64,000 bases of DNA, from the NCBI RefSeq assembly GCF_036014015.1, contig NZ_CP107905.1, forward strand, positions 186,001 through 250,000. The letters run 5' to 3'. The stretch's first letter is position 1, and every line of letters starts with the position of its first letter. The notes beneath the pieces were generated by a model. The model was given only the letters and a program-made list of their open reading frames with translations. It did no database searches and was not told the origin of the DNA. Of this stretch, positions 18,243 to 27,016 are shown in pieces. The position numbers and the translations under genes were made by a program. Source of the DNA: Streptomyces sp. NBC_00457 (GTDB lineage Bacteria > Actinomycetota > Actinomycetes > Streptomycetales > Streptomycetaceae).

Positions 18243-18967
18243 CCTGACCATGTGGCTTCGCTCTGACTGCCGCCGCTCGCGCCCGCTTCCTGCGCCTGCT
18301 CCATGAATTCATCCGCGCGGTGGGACAGGGCGGCTAACCGCGGCGCGTGATGATCGTTGGCCATGTCTTGAGGCGGGTCGGAACATTTCCGAATCCAACC
18401 TCCTGCTACATCCAGCATCTCGCCGCCGGTAATTTCACCCTGCGACTCCCCTACTGCGGATCCGGTCATCCGTTGCAACTTGCGTGCATGCTGTCGCCGG
18501 AGCCGGTTAGGTGCGACGCCGAACATTGCCGAGAATCGGGTCGTAAACGTAGTTACGCTACCATACCCCACCTGGTGAGTTATTTCTGTGACACTCAGCG
18601 TTGAGGACTCAAGCAGATATTTGGCCCGCTGCATACGCACAAGGGACAGAAATTTTATGGGAGACATCCCTACTTGACGCTGGAATACGCGACAGAAATG
18701 ATAACTGCTCAACCCGGCGATTTCTGCGAGATATGCGAGTGAGAGTTTCTCTCCATAACGCTGCCGAATCACAACAAGTGCTCGCCCAATCGGCTCATCA
18801 ATCTGATCCTTGAATGCGAATCCAAATACTTGCCCATTCGACCCCTCCCCCTCTCGACTTAAGCACTCAAGCCATGAGGCATCATCCGACATGGCCTGCC
18901 GCCCGCCTGGAAACTCGCTTAGTCGAGCTGGCAATTTTTCGTGGTCTCGATCGAGAGGCGGTTTCAT
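18239..18967 (-). CDS. AraC-family transcriptional regulator
   Basis: 242 residues from ATG 18967, preceded by GGAGCGCTC. The central 100 residues are a complete double helix-turn-helix AraC domain: KLSLAYLAEIAGLSSYHFCRVFQRQ, then KFLSLVRMQRAKYLL, SVTEITHQVGYGSVTTFTTRF and FGVAPNRLRR. The N-terminal 80 residues are short and unlike a cupin sensor; the C-terminal 80 residues are unrecognised and contain no clear domain. It overlaps the TetR pseudogene by 4 bases. The surrounding DNA is less GC-rich than average. A copy of the 45-bp repeat lies about 220 bases upstream. Confidence 0.85.
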   Translation of the reverse strand: MKPPLDRDHEKLPARLSEFPGGRQAMSDDASWLECLSREGEGSNGQVFGFAFKDQIDEPIGRALVVIRQRYGEKLSLAYLAEIAGLSSYHFCRVFQRQVGMSPIKFLSLVRMQRAKYLLESSTLSVTEITHQVGYGSVTTFTTRFSAMFGVAPNRLRRQHARKLQRMTGSAVGESQGEITGGEMLDVAGGWIRKCSDPPQDMANDHHAPRLAALSHRADEFMEQAQEAGASGGSQSEATWSG

Positions 18968-19187
18968 GAGCGCTCCGCGCCGGCGACACATTCGATGGCT
19001 CGGCGTAGGGCATGCGTTCGCGCTGTTCCGGGCGGTGTCGCCATTGCTCCTCCAGACGCCAGCTACCGCGCCGAATACCGCGACGCGGTGGGCGCGCCGG
19101 CTGGGCGTGGTCACGCCCGGCCGGATGTGCCGAAGGTCCTGGCCCACCGCGCAGGTTGCGCCCCCTCAGGCCGGTCTCTTCGCTAAC

Positions 19188-19233
19188 GGAAGCCTAGGCG
19201 CTTCATCGAGATACGGCTTCTTCGATATTGCCG
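19188..19233. repeat. 45-bp imperfect repeat, copy B
   Basis: Partner of 11158-11202, same orientation, sharing the GCCTAGGCGCT core. The similarity ends abruptly at both sides, so the unit is about 45 bases. Confidence 0.6.
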
Positions 19234-19826
19234 TGCACCGCGATTACCTAGAACCTGGCGTGCATCGAGGTGAGGTCCCGCGCTGGCCTCCTGAGGGCAC
19301 TCACCTAGTGTTACCCAGCCTGGTGCCGAAGACCAGCGGCTCGATAACGCACGCGCTGAACGCCTTTCGAGCGCGCGTTAGCCACCAGCGCACCGTCTTC
19401 TCTTTCCTTGCCCATCCCCGTGGGCGGCCAGAGGCGGCGCCTTAAGCCTGGCAAGGCAGGAGAAGGCATCGGGTCGCATGGTTGTCATAATGCAGAGACA
19501 GACCGTGTCAGTAATGGAATCTATAGTTCTAGCGGAATAGGCGGCTCCCAGGATACCTCCCGAAGCAGATAGATGACGGCCAGCGGCCGCAGGGAGTCCT
19601 GGTTCGGAAGAAGACTTTCCAGGAATCCTATGGGGCAACACGCGAGAAGTGCGAATAGGGCACCGCCCACCACTGTGGGAGCCAATGTGAGCCGCGGTCG
19701 GCGAGCCCACTTGTGTGAAGCAGGGGAAATCATGGCCGTTGCAGAAGACCGGGCCAGCACCGGTGCCCACTGGGATTCGAGCACCCGCTGGCCTTCTCGG
19801 GCAGTGCGTTCACGTGCACCTTCGGC

Positions 19827-20190
19827 GTGCCGGTACATCTGCCGATGCACCCGGCCGGCGCGGCAATGAGGTACTACCTCGACGGCATGGAGCCGGACCT
19901 GCCGATGACCCTCGGCACGGTACTGATCGGCGCAGGTCTGCTCGTGCTGCTGTACTGCCTTGTGCCCGCGCGGGAGCAAAGAGATCACCGCCGGGTCGAC
20001 GGCTGTCCCGTCGACTGCCGTCTCCGCGGCCATCGCCGCAGCCCCGCTGCCGTTGGCGGCAGTAGCACTCCTGTGTGCCGGCTCGGAGACCAAGGCGCGT
20101 CGCCTCGAGGACATCAGCCACGACTTGAGGGCCAGCCGGTCCTCGGCTGCGACGCCAACACGACCCACGCTCGGTTCCACGAAGGGGTGA
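19827..20190 (+). pseudogene. possible remnant of a membrane transporter C-terminus
   Basis: One frame contains a hydrophobic helix (MTLGTVLIGAGLLVLLYCLV). After a frame change, another gives ALLCAGSETKARRLEDISHDLR, which resembles the ETKGRSLEEI ending of MFS transporters. The pieces are in different frames. This is weak evidence based on pattern only. Confidence 0.3.
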
Positions 20191-20193
20191 TCG

Positions 20194-21228
20194 ATGCTGA
20201 TCTGCGTAACTGGTGGCACCGGCTTCGTCGGCGCCCACTCCGTCGCGGCCATTGCCCGCACCGGCGCACGGATGCGGCTGCTGGTCCGCAACCCGTCCAC
20301 AGTGGACCAGGCGCTGCGCCCGCTGGGCGTGACCCCAGCCAGCCTGGAGGTGGTGGTCGGTGACGTCACCGACCGGATCGCTGTCGCCAAGGCAGTGGAC
20401 GGAGTTGACGCGGTGCTGCATGCGGCAGCGGTGTACTCCTTCGACAGCAGGCGGCGTGCCGAGATACGCAGGACCAATGTGCGTGGCACGCAGCTAGTGC
20501 TGGGCTCCGCCCAGCGCGCCGGGGTGGACCCGATCGTCTATGTGTCCACCGTCGGCGCAATGTTCCCCACCGCCGACAGCGTGATCCGGGCAGACTCCCC
20601 GCTCGGCATGCCACGCGAGGCATACCTCGCAAGCAAGTCGGTTGCCGAGGCAATCGCCCGCCTGCACCAGGAAGAGGGAGCACCAGTGGTGATCACCTAC
20701 CCGCCAGCGCTGCTCGGCCCACACGATCCGCGCCTGGGCGACCAGAACACCCGGCTGCAAAACGCCCTGCGCGGCTTGCTGCCCATCTGGCCAGGCGGCG
20801 GCTTTCCCGTGGGCGATGTCCGGGACACCGCCGAAGTTCTTGCTGCCCTGCTTGCCAAGCCGGCCGGGGTGCGGGAGCGGCACTTCGGCCCAAACCGCTA
20901 TGTGACCACCCGTCAATATGTTCAGGCTCTCCGGCAGGCAACGGGCCGTGCACTCCCGGCGAAGTTCCTGCCGGCTCGCCCGATGCTGCCGTTCGGGATG
21001 CTCACCGACCTGCTGCAGCGAATCTGGCCCTGGCACATCCCTGCTGAGTACGGCGCCCTCTATACCTGTGCACACGCCACGCCCGTTGACGCGAATGCAT
21101 CCACGTACGGCATCGCCCCACGGCCGATCGCCGACACCGTAGCCGACAGCGTTCGCTGGCTGTACGAGTCGGGGCATGTGTCGGCCCGACAGGCCGGCCT
21201 GGCGAGCAAAATCCTTGAGGAGCCCTAG
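20194..21228 (+). CDS. extended SDR / NAD-dependent epimerase-dehydratase-like protein
   Basis: 344-residue Rossmann enzyme similar to dihydroflavonol-4-reductase and 3-beta-hydroxysteroid dehydrogenase-like proteins. The N-terminal CVTGGTGFVGAHSV is the TGxxGxxG cofactor motif, VVVGDVTD the adenine-ring Asp, VLHAAAVYSF the strand 4 motif, and YLASKSVAEA the YxxxK catalytic pair with VSTVGAMFP giving the Ser. AAGGGG precedes the ATG. It is followed 2 bases later by the DinB gene, so they form an operon. The substrate is unknown; the nearby ketosynthase hints at reduction of a polyketide or fatty product (inference). Confidence 0.87.
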   Translation: MLICVTGGTGFVGAHSVAAIARTGARMRLLVRNPSTVDQALRPLGVTPASLEVVVGDVTDRIAVAKAVDGVDAVLHAAAVYSFDSRRRAEIRRTNVRGTQLVLGSAQRAGVDPIVYVSTVGAMFPTADSVIRADSPLGMPREAYLASKSVAEAIARLHQEEGAPVVITYPPALLGPHDPRLGDQNTRLQNALRGLLPIWPGGGFPVGDVRDTAEVLAALLAKPAGVRERHFGPNRYVTTRQYVQALRQATGRALPAKFLPARPMLPFGMLTDLLQRIWPWHIPAEYGALYTCAHATPVDANASTYGIAPRPIADTVADSVRWLYESGHVSARQAGLASKILEEP

Positions 21229-21230
21229 GC

Positions 21231-21980
21231 ATGACGGCGAATCAGCATCCCGACCCCTTCTTCAGCCTCGCCTACCGCTCCTGCCGCGAGAACATAGCCC
21301 GGCTGGCACGAGCACATCCCGAGAAATCGGAATGGCCGGTGCCCGCCTGCCCCGACTGGAGCGTGCGGGACGTGGTCGCACACCTGCTCCAGAACTGCCG
21401 GAGGGTCGTCGCAGAAGTGCCCGGTGACATCAGTCCACCTGTGGCTCCGCAGCCGAACACTCCTCTCGTGCACCTGCTCACCGCCTGGGAGGAGTTGGAC
21501 GGGGTACTGGCCCAGGTACTGGAGCGCACCCCCTGGCTACGCCGCGGCATGCTGCTGCTGGATGCGTTCTCTCATGAGCTCGACATCCGCGGCGCCCTGG
21601 GCATACCCGTGCCTGACGACCATCCCGCTTTGGCTGACGCACTGGAACTGGCCACGATGGGCTTCACGATGTCGGTGAATGCGCATCGCCTCCCGGCGCT
21701 GCGCATCGAGACGCCCGACCAGAGATGGCTCGTCGGCGCGGGCGACCCTGCCGCGACTGTGCGCGGAGAGAGCCTGGAGGTGTTCCGTTCCCTTACCGGG
21801 AGGCGCACCATCCCGCAGATCCGCGGTCTTTCCTGGAGCTCGGCGCCCGAATCCTGGCTGCCTGCCTTCACATGGGGTCCCTTCACTCCACCGACTCAAC
21901 CGATCGAGGCCAGTGCGGGAGCAGTGGAGCAAGGGCCTTGGTTCCTGCCGCCGTCCCTGAGCCTAAGAGGCGTTCTCTAG
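21231..21980 (+). CDS. DinB-like maleylpyruvate isomerase-family protein
   Basis: 249 residues. The mycothiol-type DinB N-terminal motif is clear: WPVPACPDWSVRDVVAHLL supplies the first His, and LLLDAFSHELDIRGALG supplies the second site. The C-terminal half is consistent with the associated SCP2-like fold. Start 2 bases after the SDR gene implies coupled expression. Such proteins use mycothiol for isomerisation or conjugation; the specific role is unknown. It is not a close copy of the DinB protein at 6632. Confidence 0.82.
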   Translation: MTANQHPDPFFSLAYRSCRENIARLARAHPEKSEWPVPACPDWSVRDVVAHLLQNCRRVVAEVPGDISPPVAPQPNTPLVHLLTAWEELDGVLAQVLERTPWLRRGMLLLDAFSHELDIRGALGIPVPDDHPALADALELATMGFTMSVNAHRLPALRIETPDQRWLVGAGDPAATVRGESLEVFRSLTGRRTIPQIRGLSWSSAPESWLPAFTWGPFTPPTQPIEASAGAVEQGPWFLPPSLSLRGVL

Positions 21981-22328
21981 CGTGCAGCGAGGCCCCCGGA
22001 TGCACCAGATTGCTTTGCCACCGCATTCCGGCCGAAGTGCCGCTCACGCCCCCTAGCACCGTCCACATAGGCAACGCTGGGGACGTGAGCAGCATCGTGG
22101 CCGGTCATAAGAACGTGCGCCATGCGCAGGGCGGGATCCGGAGCCGAATCACCGTGCTTATGAGGAGAGCGCAGGATCAGGCAGTACCCACGGGTCGAGA
22201 CGTACACCCTGCGCGGCGACAACATGCCCCGGCTAGACCGCAGATGCCCGCCGATCCTCTTGTCTCTTCGCTGGAAGCCTTGCTCCAGAGGGGCAATTGC
22301 CCGGCTAGCAGAAGGAGAGGGTGCTGGC
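21981..22328. other. intergenic region without a supported gene
   Basis: 348 bases between the DinB gene and the ketosynthase. No frame with family similarity. Probably contains the ketosynthase promoter; no clear consensus was found. Confidence 0.45.
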
Positions 22329-23726
22329 ATGAACAGAATTGCCATCGTTGGCATGGCCTGCCGCTATCCGGATGCGGCATCTCCCCAGGAGCTGTGGGAG
22401 ATTGCCGTCGACGGACCTCGTGCCTCCCGCTGGCTCCCCGATGTGCGTATGGGCCATTGGGACTGCATCAGCTCCGATCCGGCACTGCCAGACCCCTTCT
22501 ACGCCCACGATGCGGCCGCTCTCGAAGGTTTCGCGTCCAACCGCACCCCCCACACGCCGGCAACCACCGCGTACCGGTCACCCGACTCCGCCTTCTGGCT
22601 CGCCCGCGACGCCCTGGGCCGCGCGTTTCTCGATGCGGACCTCCCAGCGGGCGAGGCGCTCGCGCGCAAGACCATCAGCGTGGTGATCGGCAGCACGCAC
22701 AACGGCGAACCTTCCCGCGCCAACGAAGTGCGGCATCCTTGGCCCTACGCGCGACGGCTAGTGGTCGGCGCCCTCGAGGAGATGGGCTGGGACAACGTTC
22801 GCATCGCGGAATTCACAGCGCGCCTGGAGGCGCACTACCACAGGCGCTTCCCGCCCACCGGCCAGGACACCGTGGCCAGCGGCCTGTCCAACGCCGTCGC
22901 CGGACGCATCTGTAGCTACTACAACTTCAACGGCGGCGACTACAGCGTCGGTGAGGCCTGCTCCCCGTCCCTGATTCCCGTCACCACAGCTGGGTCCGTC
23001 CTGCTGAGCGGGGTCGCCGACGTGGTCGTTGCGGGCGGTATCAATCTGTCCATCGACCCTTTGGAGATCATCGAGTTCGCCAGGGCTGGGGCGCTCGTCA
23101 AGAACGAGATGCGCCTGTACGACCGCTACTCAAACGGGCTGTGGCGGGGCGAAGGCTGCGGCATGGTAGTCCTCATGCGTGAGGAGGACGCGATCGCCGC
23201 CGGCAACCGAATCTACGCGAGCATCGCGGGCTGGGGGATTTCTTACGACGACCAAGGCGACATCACCCGACCCGAGGTCAGCGGTCACCACCGCACATTG
23301 CAACATGCCTATGAGCAGGCGGGGTTCGGCATCGAAACCGTGCCTCTCTTCGAGGTCGACGGCACCGGGACCAGTGTCGGCGACAGCACCGAGTTGACGG
23401 CGCTGTCGCAGTCGCGGGCCGCCGCGGGAGCACACACGCCGTCCGCCGCCATCAGCTCCATCAAGGGAACGATCGGCCACACCAAGGCTGCGGCCGGGAT
23501 CGCTGGTCTGATCAAGGCGGCCATGGCACTGGACGCACAAATACTTCCACCGGCCATGGGTTTTACGAATCCGGGCGAGCTGCTCACCGGCAAGCGGGCC
23601 AATTTGAGGGCGCTGCACGGAGCCGAGGCTTGGCCTGCCAAGGCACCGTTGCGAGCGGGAGTTTCCGCCATGGGTCTTGGCGGGATCAAGACGCACGTTG
23701 TACTTGAGAAGACCGAACCCAGGTAG
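22329..23726 (+). CDS. stand-alone beta-ketoacyl synthase with altered catalytic triad
   Basis: 465-residue thiolase-fold condensing enzyme. MNRIAIVGMACRYPDA is the classic start of a modular ketosynthase domain. The nucleophile is Cys211 (GEACSPSL, usually ACSSSL). Lys379 and the second His384 are present in SIKGTIGH. The first catalytic His of the HGTGT motif is Asp344 (EVDGTGTSVGD). No acyltransferase or carrier protein is attached or nearby. The ATG at 22329 follows AAGGAGAGG. Possible roles are a priming or decarboxylating partner, or a condensing enzyme with changed chemistry. It follows the SDR and DinB genes. Confidence 0.88.
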   Translation: MNRIAIVGMACRYPDAASPQELWEIAVDGPRASRWLPDVRMGHWDCISSDPALPDPFYAHDAAALEGFASNRTPHTPATTAYRSPDSAFWLARDALGRAFLDADLPAGEALARKTISVVIGSTHNGEPSRANEVRHPWPYARRLVVGALEEMGWDNVRIAEFTARLEAHYHRRFPPTGQDTVASGLSNAVAGRICSYYNFNGGDYSVGEACSPSLIPVTTAGSVLLSGVADVVVAGGINLSIDPLEIIEFARAGALVKNEMRLYDRYSNGLWRGEGCGMVVLMREEDAIAAGNRIYASIAGWGISYDDQGDITRPEVSGHHRTLQHAYEQAGFGIETVPLFEVDGTGTSVGDSTELTALSQSRAAAGAHTPSAAISSIKGTIGHTKAAAGIAGLIKAAMALDAQILPPAMGFTNPGELLTGKRANLRALHGAEAWPAKAPLRAGVSAMGLGGIKTHVVLEKTEPR

Positions 23727-23867
23727 CGCATGGCCCTCAGTCGAGGGTCCGGGGCGACCAGAGACATCCTCGGACCCACCGGGTGCTGCATCGCCGCCTG
23801 GACAGGGGCTGCGGAGTCGCAGGTGCCGGACGGTTTGCGGGGGGTGTTGTCAGTGGTGGCAGGCAGG

Positions 23868-24530
23868 ATGACCGGCATGACGACACCAGCTGCAGTGATC
23901 GTGGATGCCGCCGCTTACGCGCAGGCGGTCGAGGACGCGGTGAAAGCGTCGGCCGCCTACTACCTGGGCGGTACCTCGGTGCTGGACGACGACGCCTACG
24001 ACCGGCTGGTACGCGGCATCGCCGCCTGGGAGGCCGACCATGCCGACCAGGTGCTGCCCGGCTCGCCGATCGGGAAGGTCGCTGGCGGCGCCGTGGAGGG
24101 CGATGTCCCGCACACGGTGGCTATGCTGAGCCTGGACAACGTGTTCTCCCGGGAGGAGTTCACCGCCTGGACCGCCTCGCTGGCCCGCCGGATCGGCCAT
24201 GACGTGGCGCAGTTCAGTGTCGAGCCGAAGCTGGACGGGCTCGCGATCGCCGCCCGCTACACCCACGGCCGGCGACGGGATGGCCGGGGAGGACGTCTCA
24301 CACGCCATCGGCACGATCGTCGGCCTGCCGCAGGAGCTGGCGGATTCGGTCACGGTAGAGGTGCGCGGCGAAGTCTTGATGACCACCGCCCAGTTCGAGC
24401 ACGCCAATGAGGTTCGTACCGCGCACGGCGGCCTGGTGTTCTCCAACCCGCGCAGCGCTGCGGCGGGCAGTCTGCGTGCCAGGGACCGCGCCTACACCGT
24501 ACCGATGACGTTCTTCGGCACGGCCTGCAG
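23868..24530 (+). pseudogene. ligA: NAD-dependent DNA ligase, truncated and frameshifted
   Basis: The N-terminal part of a LigA-type ligase: [48 protein letters not shown] and the adenylation motif EPKLDG. After HGR the frame changes and about ten residues are missing, then [21 protein letters not shown] and VEVRGEVLM continue. The gene stops near [11 protein letters not shown], losing the OB-fold, zinc finger, HhH and BRCT domains. It cannot be an active ligase. It is probably a decayed second ligA copy, not the housekeeping gene. Confidence 0.85.
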
Positions 24531-24595
24531 AAGGCACGCGCCGCCGCGGTCCCTTGTAGCCGTCTGCCGGGCGTTGCCGGCATGCGCAGCCGAGT

Positions 24596-25051
24596 TCAGT
24601 CGACCGGGTCCGGCAGCCACTCACCTTTGCGCATCACCGTGCGGCCAGGAAACTCGTGAAATCCGTTCCATACCTGAATGCGGCGAGGGAGCAGCCGGAT
24701 GTAGAGGTAGCCCGGCATCTTCCGTGGGTCATGAGAGACAGCGGCGTAGCGGTCGGCGACGTCCGTGTCGACCTCTGGAACCGGCACGAGACCATCGAGA
24801 ACGGTATCGACCATCACCACATCGGACGTGGTGCCCACTGCCATGCGTGCCCACCCGGTCTCCCGGAGGTTTCGGACGGTTTTGCTGCTCGCGCCGGTTG
24901 CCGTGACAATGGCGTCGTTGTCGCCGACGAACGCCACCGGGATCAGATGCGGTCTGCGGCGCCCACATGTTGACAGCCACATCTGGGACTCCTGCTGAAG
25001 CCGCAGGCGGGCGGCAGCGAGGCGTTCGTCATGAGTACGGGGCGTTGGCAT
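24596..25051 (-). CDS. PNPOx-fold (F420/FMN-binding) oxidoreductase family protein
   Basis: 151-residue split-barrel protein related to pyridoxamine-phosphate-oxidase-like F420-dependent enzymes. Typical segments are [61 protein letters not shown] and the late [16 protein letters not shown]. The length fits the family (about 140-160). It is convergent with the ligase remnant. Substrate and cofactor choice cannot be decided from sequence alone. Confidence 0.82.
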   Translation of the reverse strand: MPTPRTHDERLAAARLRLQQESQMWLSTCGRRRPHLIPVAFVGDNDAIVTATGASSKTVRNLRETGWARMAVGTTSDVVMVDTVLDGLVPVPEVDTDVADRYAAVSHDPRKMPGYLYIRLLPRRIQVWNGFHEFPGRTVMRKGEWLPDPVD

Positions 25052-25406
25052 AACGGGGTTTCCTCCTGCGCAGCGGCCTGGCCGGCAGGCATGCGCCTTC
25101 TTTGCGTTGGGCGGTGGGCGGGGAGAGCGCCGCCGTGACCAACGAGCACCCCGACATCACGTCACCGGGCCTCCGGCCCCAGGAGGTGCCGTCGCAGACG
25201 CTGATCAAAGGCCCGGCCACCGTCCGGTCCGGCGCAATGCCGGACAGTTCGCGGGCGGCAGGTCTGCGTCACGCGGATGCGCGCGTACGTCACCGACGCC
25301 GAGGCTGGCACCGGCAACGGGGTTCGGGCGGCAGCCGAATCCCCCTATGCCTTGCGCAGGGTGTGTCCCCCGATCTGGCGACGTTGCCGCTGCTGCGTCG
25401 TGCCGG
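25052..25406. other. intergenic region with one hairpin
   Basis: 355 bases with no supported frame. GTCCGGC-GCAAT-GCCGGAC at 25227-25245 is a perfect 7-bp hairpin, a possible terminator for the leftward toxin gene. Confidence 0.45.
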
Positions 25407-25778
25407 TCAGATCCGCCAGGAGCGGATGCGGTCGGCGGCATCGTACCCGTCGGCGCGGCCGGCGTCGATGTCGCGGGCGAGGTCGATCAGGGCGCCGTAG
25501 GGCGCATCGATGGCTTCGGCAGCGGCGTCCATATACGCCACGACGATCGCGGCGCCGTACAGGGCGTTGCGGGCGGGGAGCGGGCGCAGCCGGATGATGG
25601 CGTGCATGAGGGCGGCTGCGCGCCAGGCGTTGTCCACGGTGACGCCGACTTGTGGGGTGTTGACGCGGTGGCGGGCGCTGGCGGCCACGAGGTTGGAGAA
25701 ATCGTGGACCTCGGGGTGCTTGGGCAGCACTTCCGCCTGGCGTTCCAGGAGCCAGCGGATGTCGATGTGGAGTTCCAC
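25407..25778 (-). CDS. Fic/Doc-like toxin component with degenerate active motif
   Basis: 123 residues, GTG start. The sequence resembles the short Streptomyces proteins annotated as Fic-family toxin components: MELHIDIRWLLERQAEVL, then VAASARHRVNTPQVG, and an RPLPARNALYGAAIVVAYM helix where a Doc protein has its HPFxxGNKR motif. Only fragments of that motif survive here, so AMP/phosphate-transfer activity is doubtful. It lies one base after the ribbon-helix-helix antitoxin gene, which supports a toxin-antitoxin operon. Confidence 0.75.
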   Translation of the reverse strand: MELHIDIRWLLERQAEVLPKHPEVHDFSNLVAASARHRVNTPQVGVTVDNAWRAAALMHAIIRLRPLPARNALYGAAIVVAYMDAAAEAIDAPYGALIDLARDIDAGRADGYDAADRIRSWRI

Positions 25779-25779
25779 G

Positions 25780-26037
25780 TCAGGCGGCCCGCTCCTGGTG
25801 TCCGGAGGCGTCCAGCCGGGCTGGGGTGTCGTCGGGGAAGGCGGCGTCGAATGCGTCCGCGTTGGCGGCGACGAAGGTGCGGAACACCGCTGCGGCGCGG
25901 TCCAGGCGGGGGTCGCGGACTGCGTTTCGCGCGGCCTCGGTGATGAGGGCGGTTACGGTGGTTCCCTCGGCTTCGGCCTGTTCTTGCAGCTGGGCGTGGA
26001 GCTCTTCAGGGACCCGGATTGTCACTGACTTCGACAT
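25780..26037 (-). CDS. ribbon-helix-helix antitoxin/regulator
   Basis: 85 residues. The N-terminus has an MetJ/Arc-type ribbon-helix-helix: SKSVTIRVPEELHAQLQEQA followed by EGTTVTALITEAARNAV. The rest (AAVFRTFVAANADAFDAAFP) is amphipathic and likely covers the toxin. It is the first gene of the operon and probably represses it. ATG at 26037. Confidence 0.82.
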   Translation of the reverse strand: MSKSVTIRVPEELHAQLQEQAEAEGTTVTALITEAARNAVRDPRLDRAAAVFRTFVAANADAFDAAFPDDTPARLDASGHQERAA

Positions 26038-26154
26038 ACGCTGAGCGTACAGCAAGTTGTACAGCAGAGCAGGTGGATCAGGTGGAACCGGCTCCCGACC
26101 AGGTGGTGGTCGGTGGTTGTTCTCACTCGGTTTGGCAACCTCACTGGCCGCCAA

Positions 26155-26448
26155 TCACACCTTTCTCGTGGAGCCCTTGAGGCGGCGCGCCATGGCGTGG
26201 GCCCGTTCGGTGGGGCGCTCCAGGAGGGGGCCGCACAAGGCATGGCATGGGGGTGCCGACGCATTCCAGGTCGATGGCGGTGCGGAACCGGGGTGCGCCG
26301 TGAGCAGCGCATGCTCGAACTGTGTCAGGGCGCCCGCGGTCGCGCCGAGGGCGAGCAGCGCGTCCGCCCCCTCGCCCGCGTCCTGACGGGACGCGGGCGC
26401 TGCCGGGGTCGGCCCCGGGGGTCCGGCATAGCGTTCACTTCCATTCAT
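26155..26448 (-). CDS. small hypothetical protein
   Basis: Possible 97-residue protein rich in Ala and Pro, with one helical stretch (DALLALGATAGALTQFEHALLTAHPG) and a basic C-terminus. The start codon lies in the AT-rich segment before the DUF4097 gene and lacks a strong ribosome site. It may be a fragment of a larger decayed gene. Confidence 0.35.
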   Translation of the reverse strand: MNGSERYAGPPGPTPAAPASRQDAGEGADALLALGATAGALTQFEHALLTAHPGSAPPSTWNASAPPCHALCGPLLERPTERAHAMARRLKGSTRKV

Positions 26449-26536
26449 TGCAATGAATGAAGCAGGCGCTGTTGCATTAGGTTCAGAGTTGTTGCAACGA
26501 TTTCTAGGCTTTTACCTGCACTGATTGCGAATGTGC

Positions 26537-26552
26537 GCAACTATTATGTTGC
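26537..26552. promoter_or_regulatory. inverted-repeat operator candidate upstream of the DUF4097 pseudogene
   Basis: GCAAC-TATTAT-GTTGC lies in a conspicuously AT-rich 100-base segment; a related GTTGCAAC palindrome is near 26.49 kb. Repeated GTTGC half-sites suggest a multi-site regulator (inferred). Confidence 0.5.
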
Positions 26553-26614
26553 CTGATTATTGAATGCAACGTAGCGTTTCCTTCGTCAGAAACTGCGAGC
26601 CGAAGGATCACTCC

Positions 26615-26982
26615 ATGAAGCAGTACGCCACCTCCGGCCCCGTCTCCGTTGTCCTCGACATCCCCGCCGGGCACATCCGCCTCGTCGCGGCGGAGCGGAC
26701 CGAGGTCGGCTACGGCGACGGCGTCCTGCGGGTCAAGGCCGCGGCGGCGAAGAACCGCCTCCTCGGACCGTCCGGCTCCCTCGAGGTGACCATCCGCTGC
26801 CCGCCGGCTCCCACGGCGAGGCGAAGGCGTCCGGCGCCGAGTTCCGCGGCGCCGGACGCCTCGGCGACGTCGCCTTCGAGGGCGCTCGCCTCACCCTCCA
26901 AGCCGGCGGCATCACCGTCGGCGCCGGCTTCACCCTCCACGCCACCACCCAGCACGGCGACATCACGGCCCGCAGCCTGTAA
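26615..26982 (+). pseudogene. DUF4097-family protein, frameshifted and internally deleted
   Basis: Starts as a normal DUF4097 protein: MKQYATSGPVSVVLDIPAGHIRLVAAER, then VGYGDGVLRVKAAAAKNRLLG. After LEVTIR the frame changes; the second frame reads LPAGSHGEAKASGAEFRGAG, LGDVAFEGA and ends HATTQHGDITARSL, the usual family ending, at 26982. Total length is about half of a full DUF4097 protein, so an internal deletion accompanies the frameshift. Confidence 0.8.
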
Positions 26983-27016
26983 GGCCCCTGACGCCCCGCC
27001 GGAAAGGAGCACGCCC

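Larger units (their letters stand above)
18968..20193. other. 1.2-kb region of decayed sequence
   Basis: No intact gene is supported. Copy B of the 45-bp repeat is at 19188-19233. The segment 19.44-19.70 kb is AT-richer and has no recognisable frame. The last 370 bases look like remnants of a membrane protein (listed separately). Confidence 0.45.

Noticed and set aside
25407..25778. Active Fic AMPylase
   Set aside because: The HPFxxGNKR motif is not intact, so catalytic activity should not be assumed.
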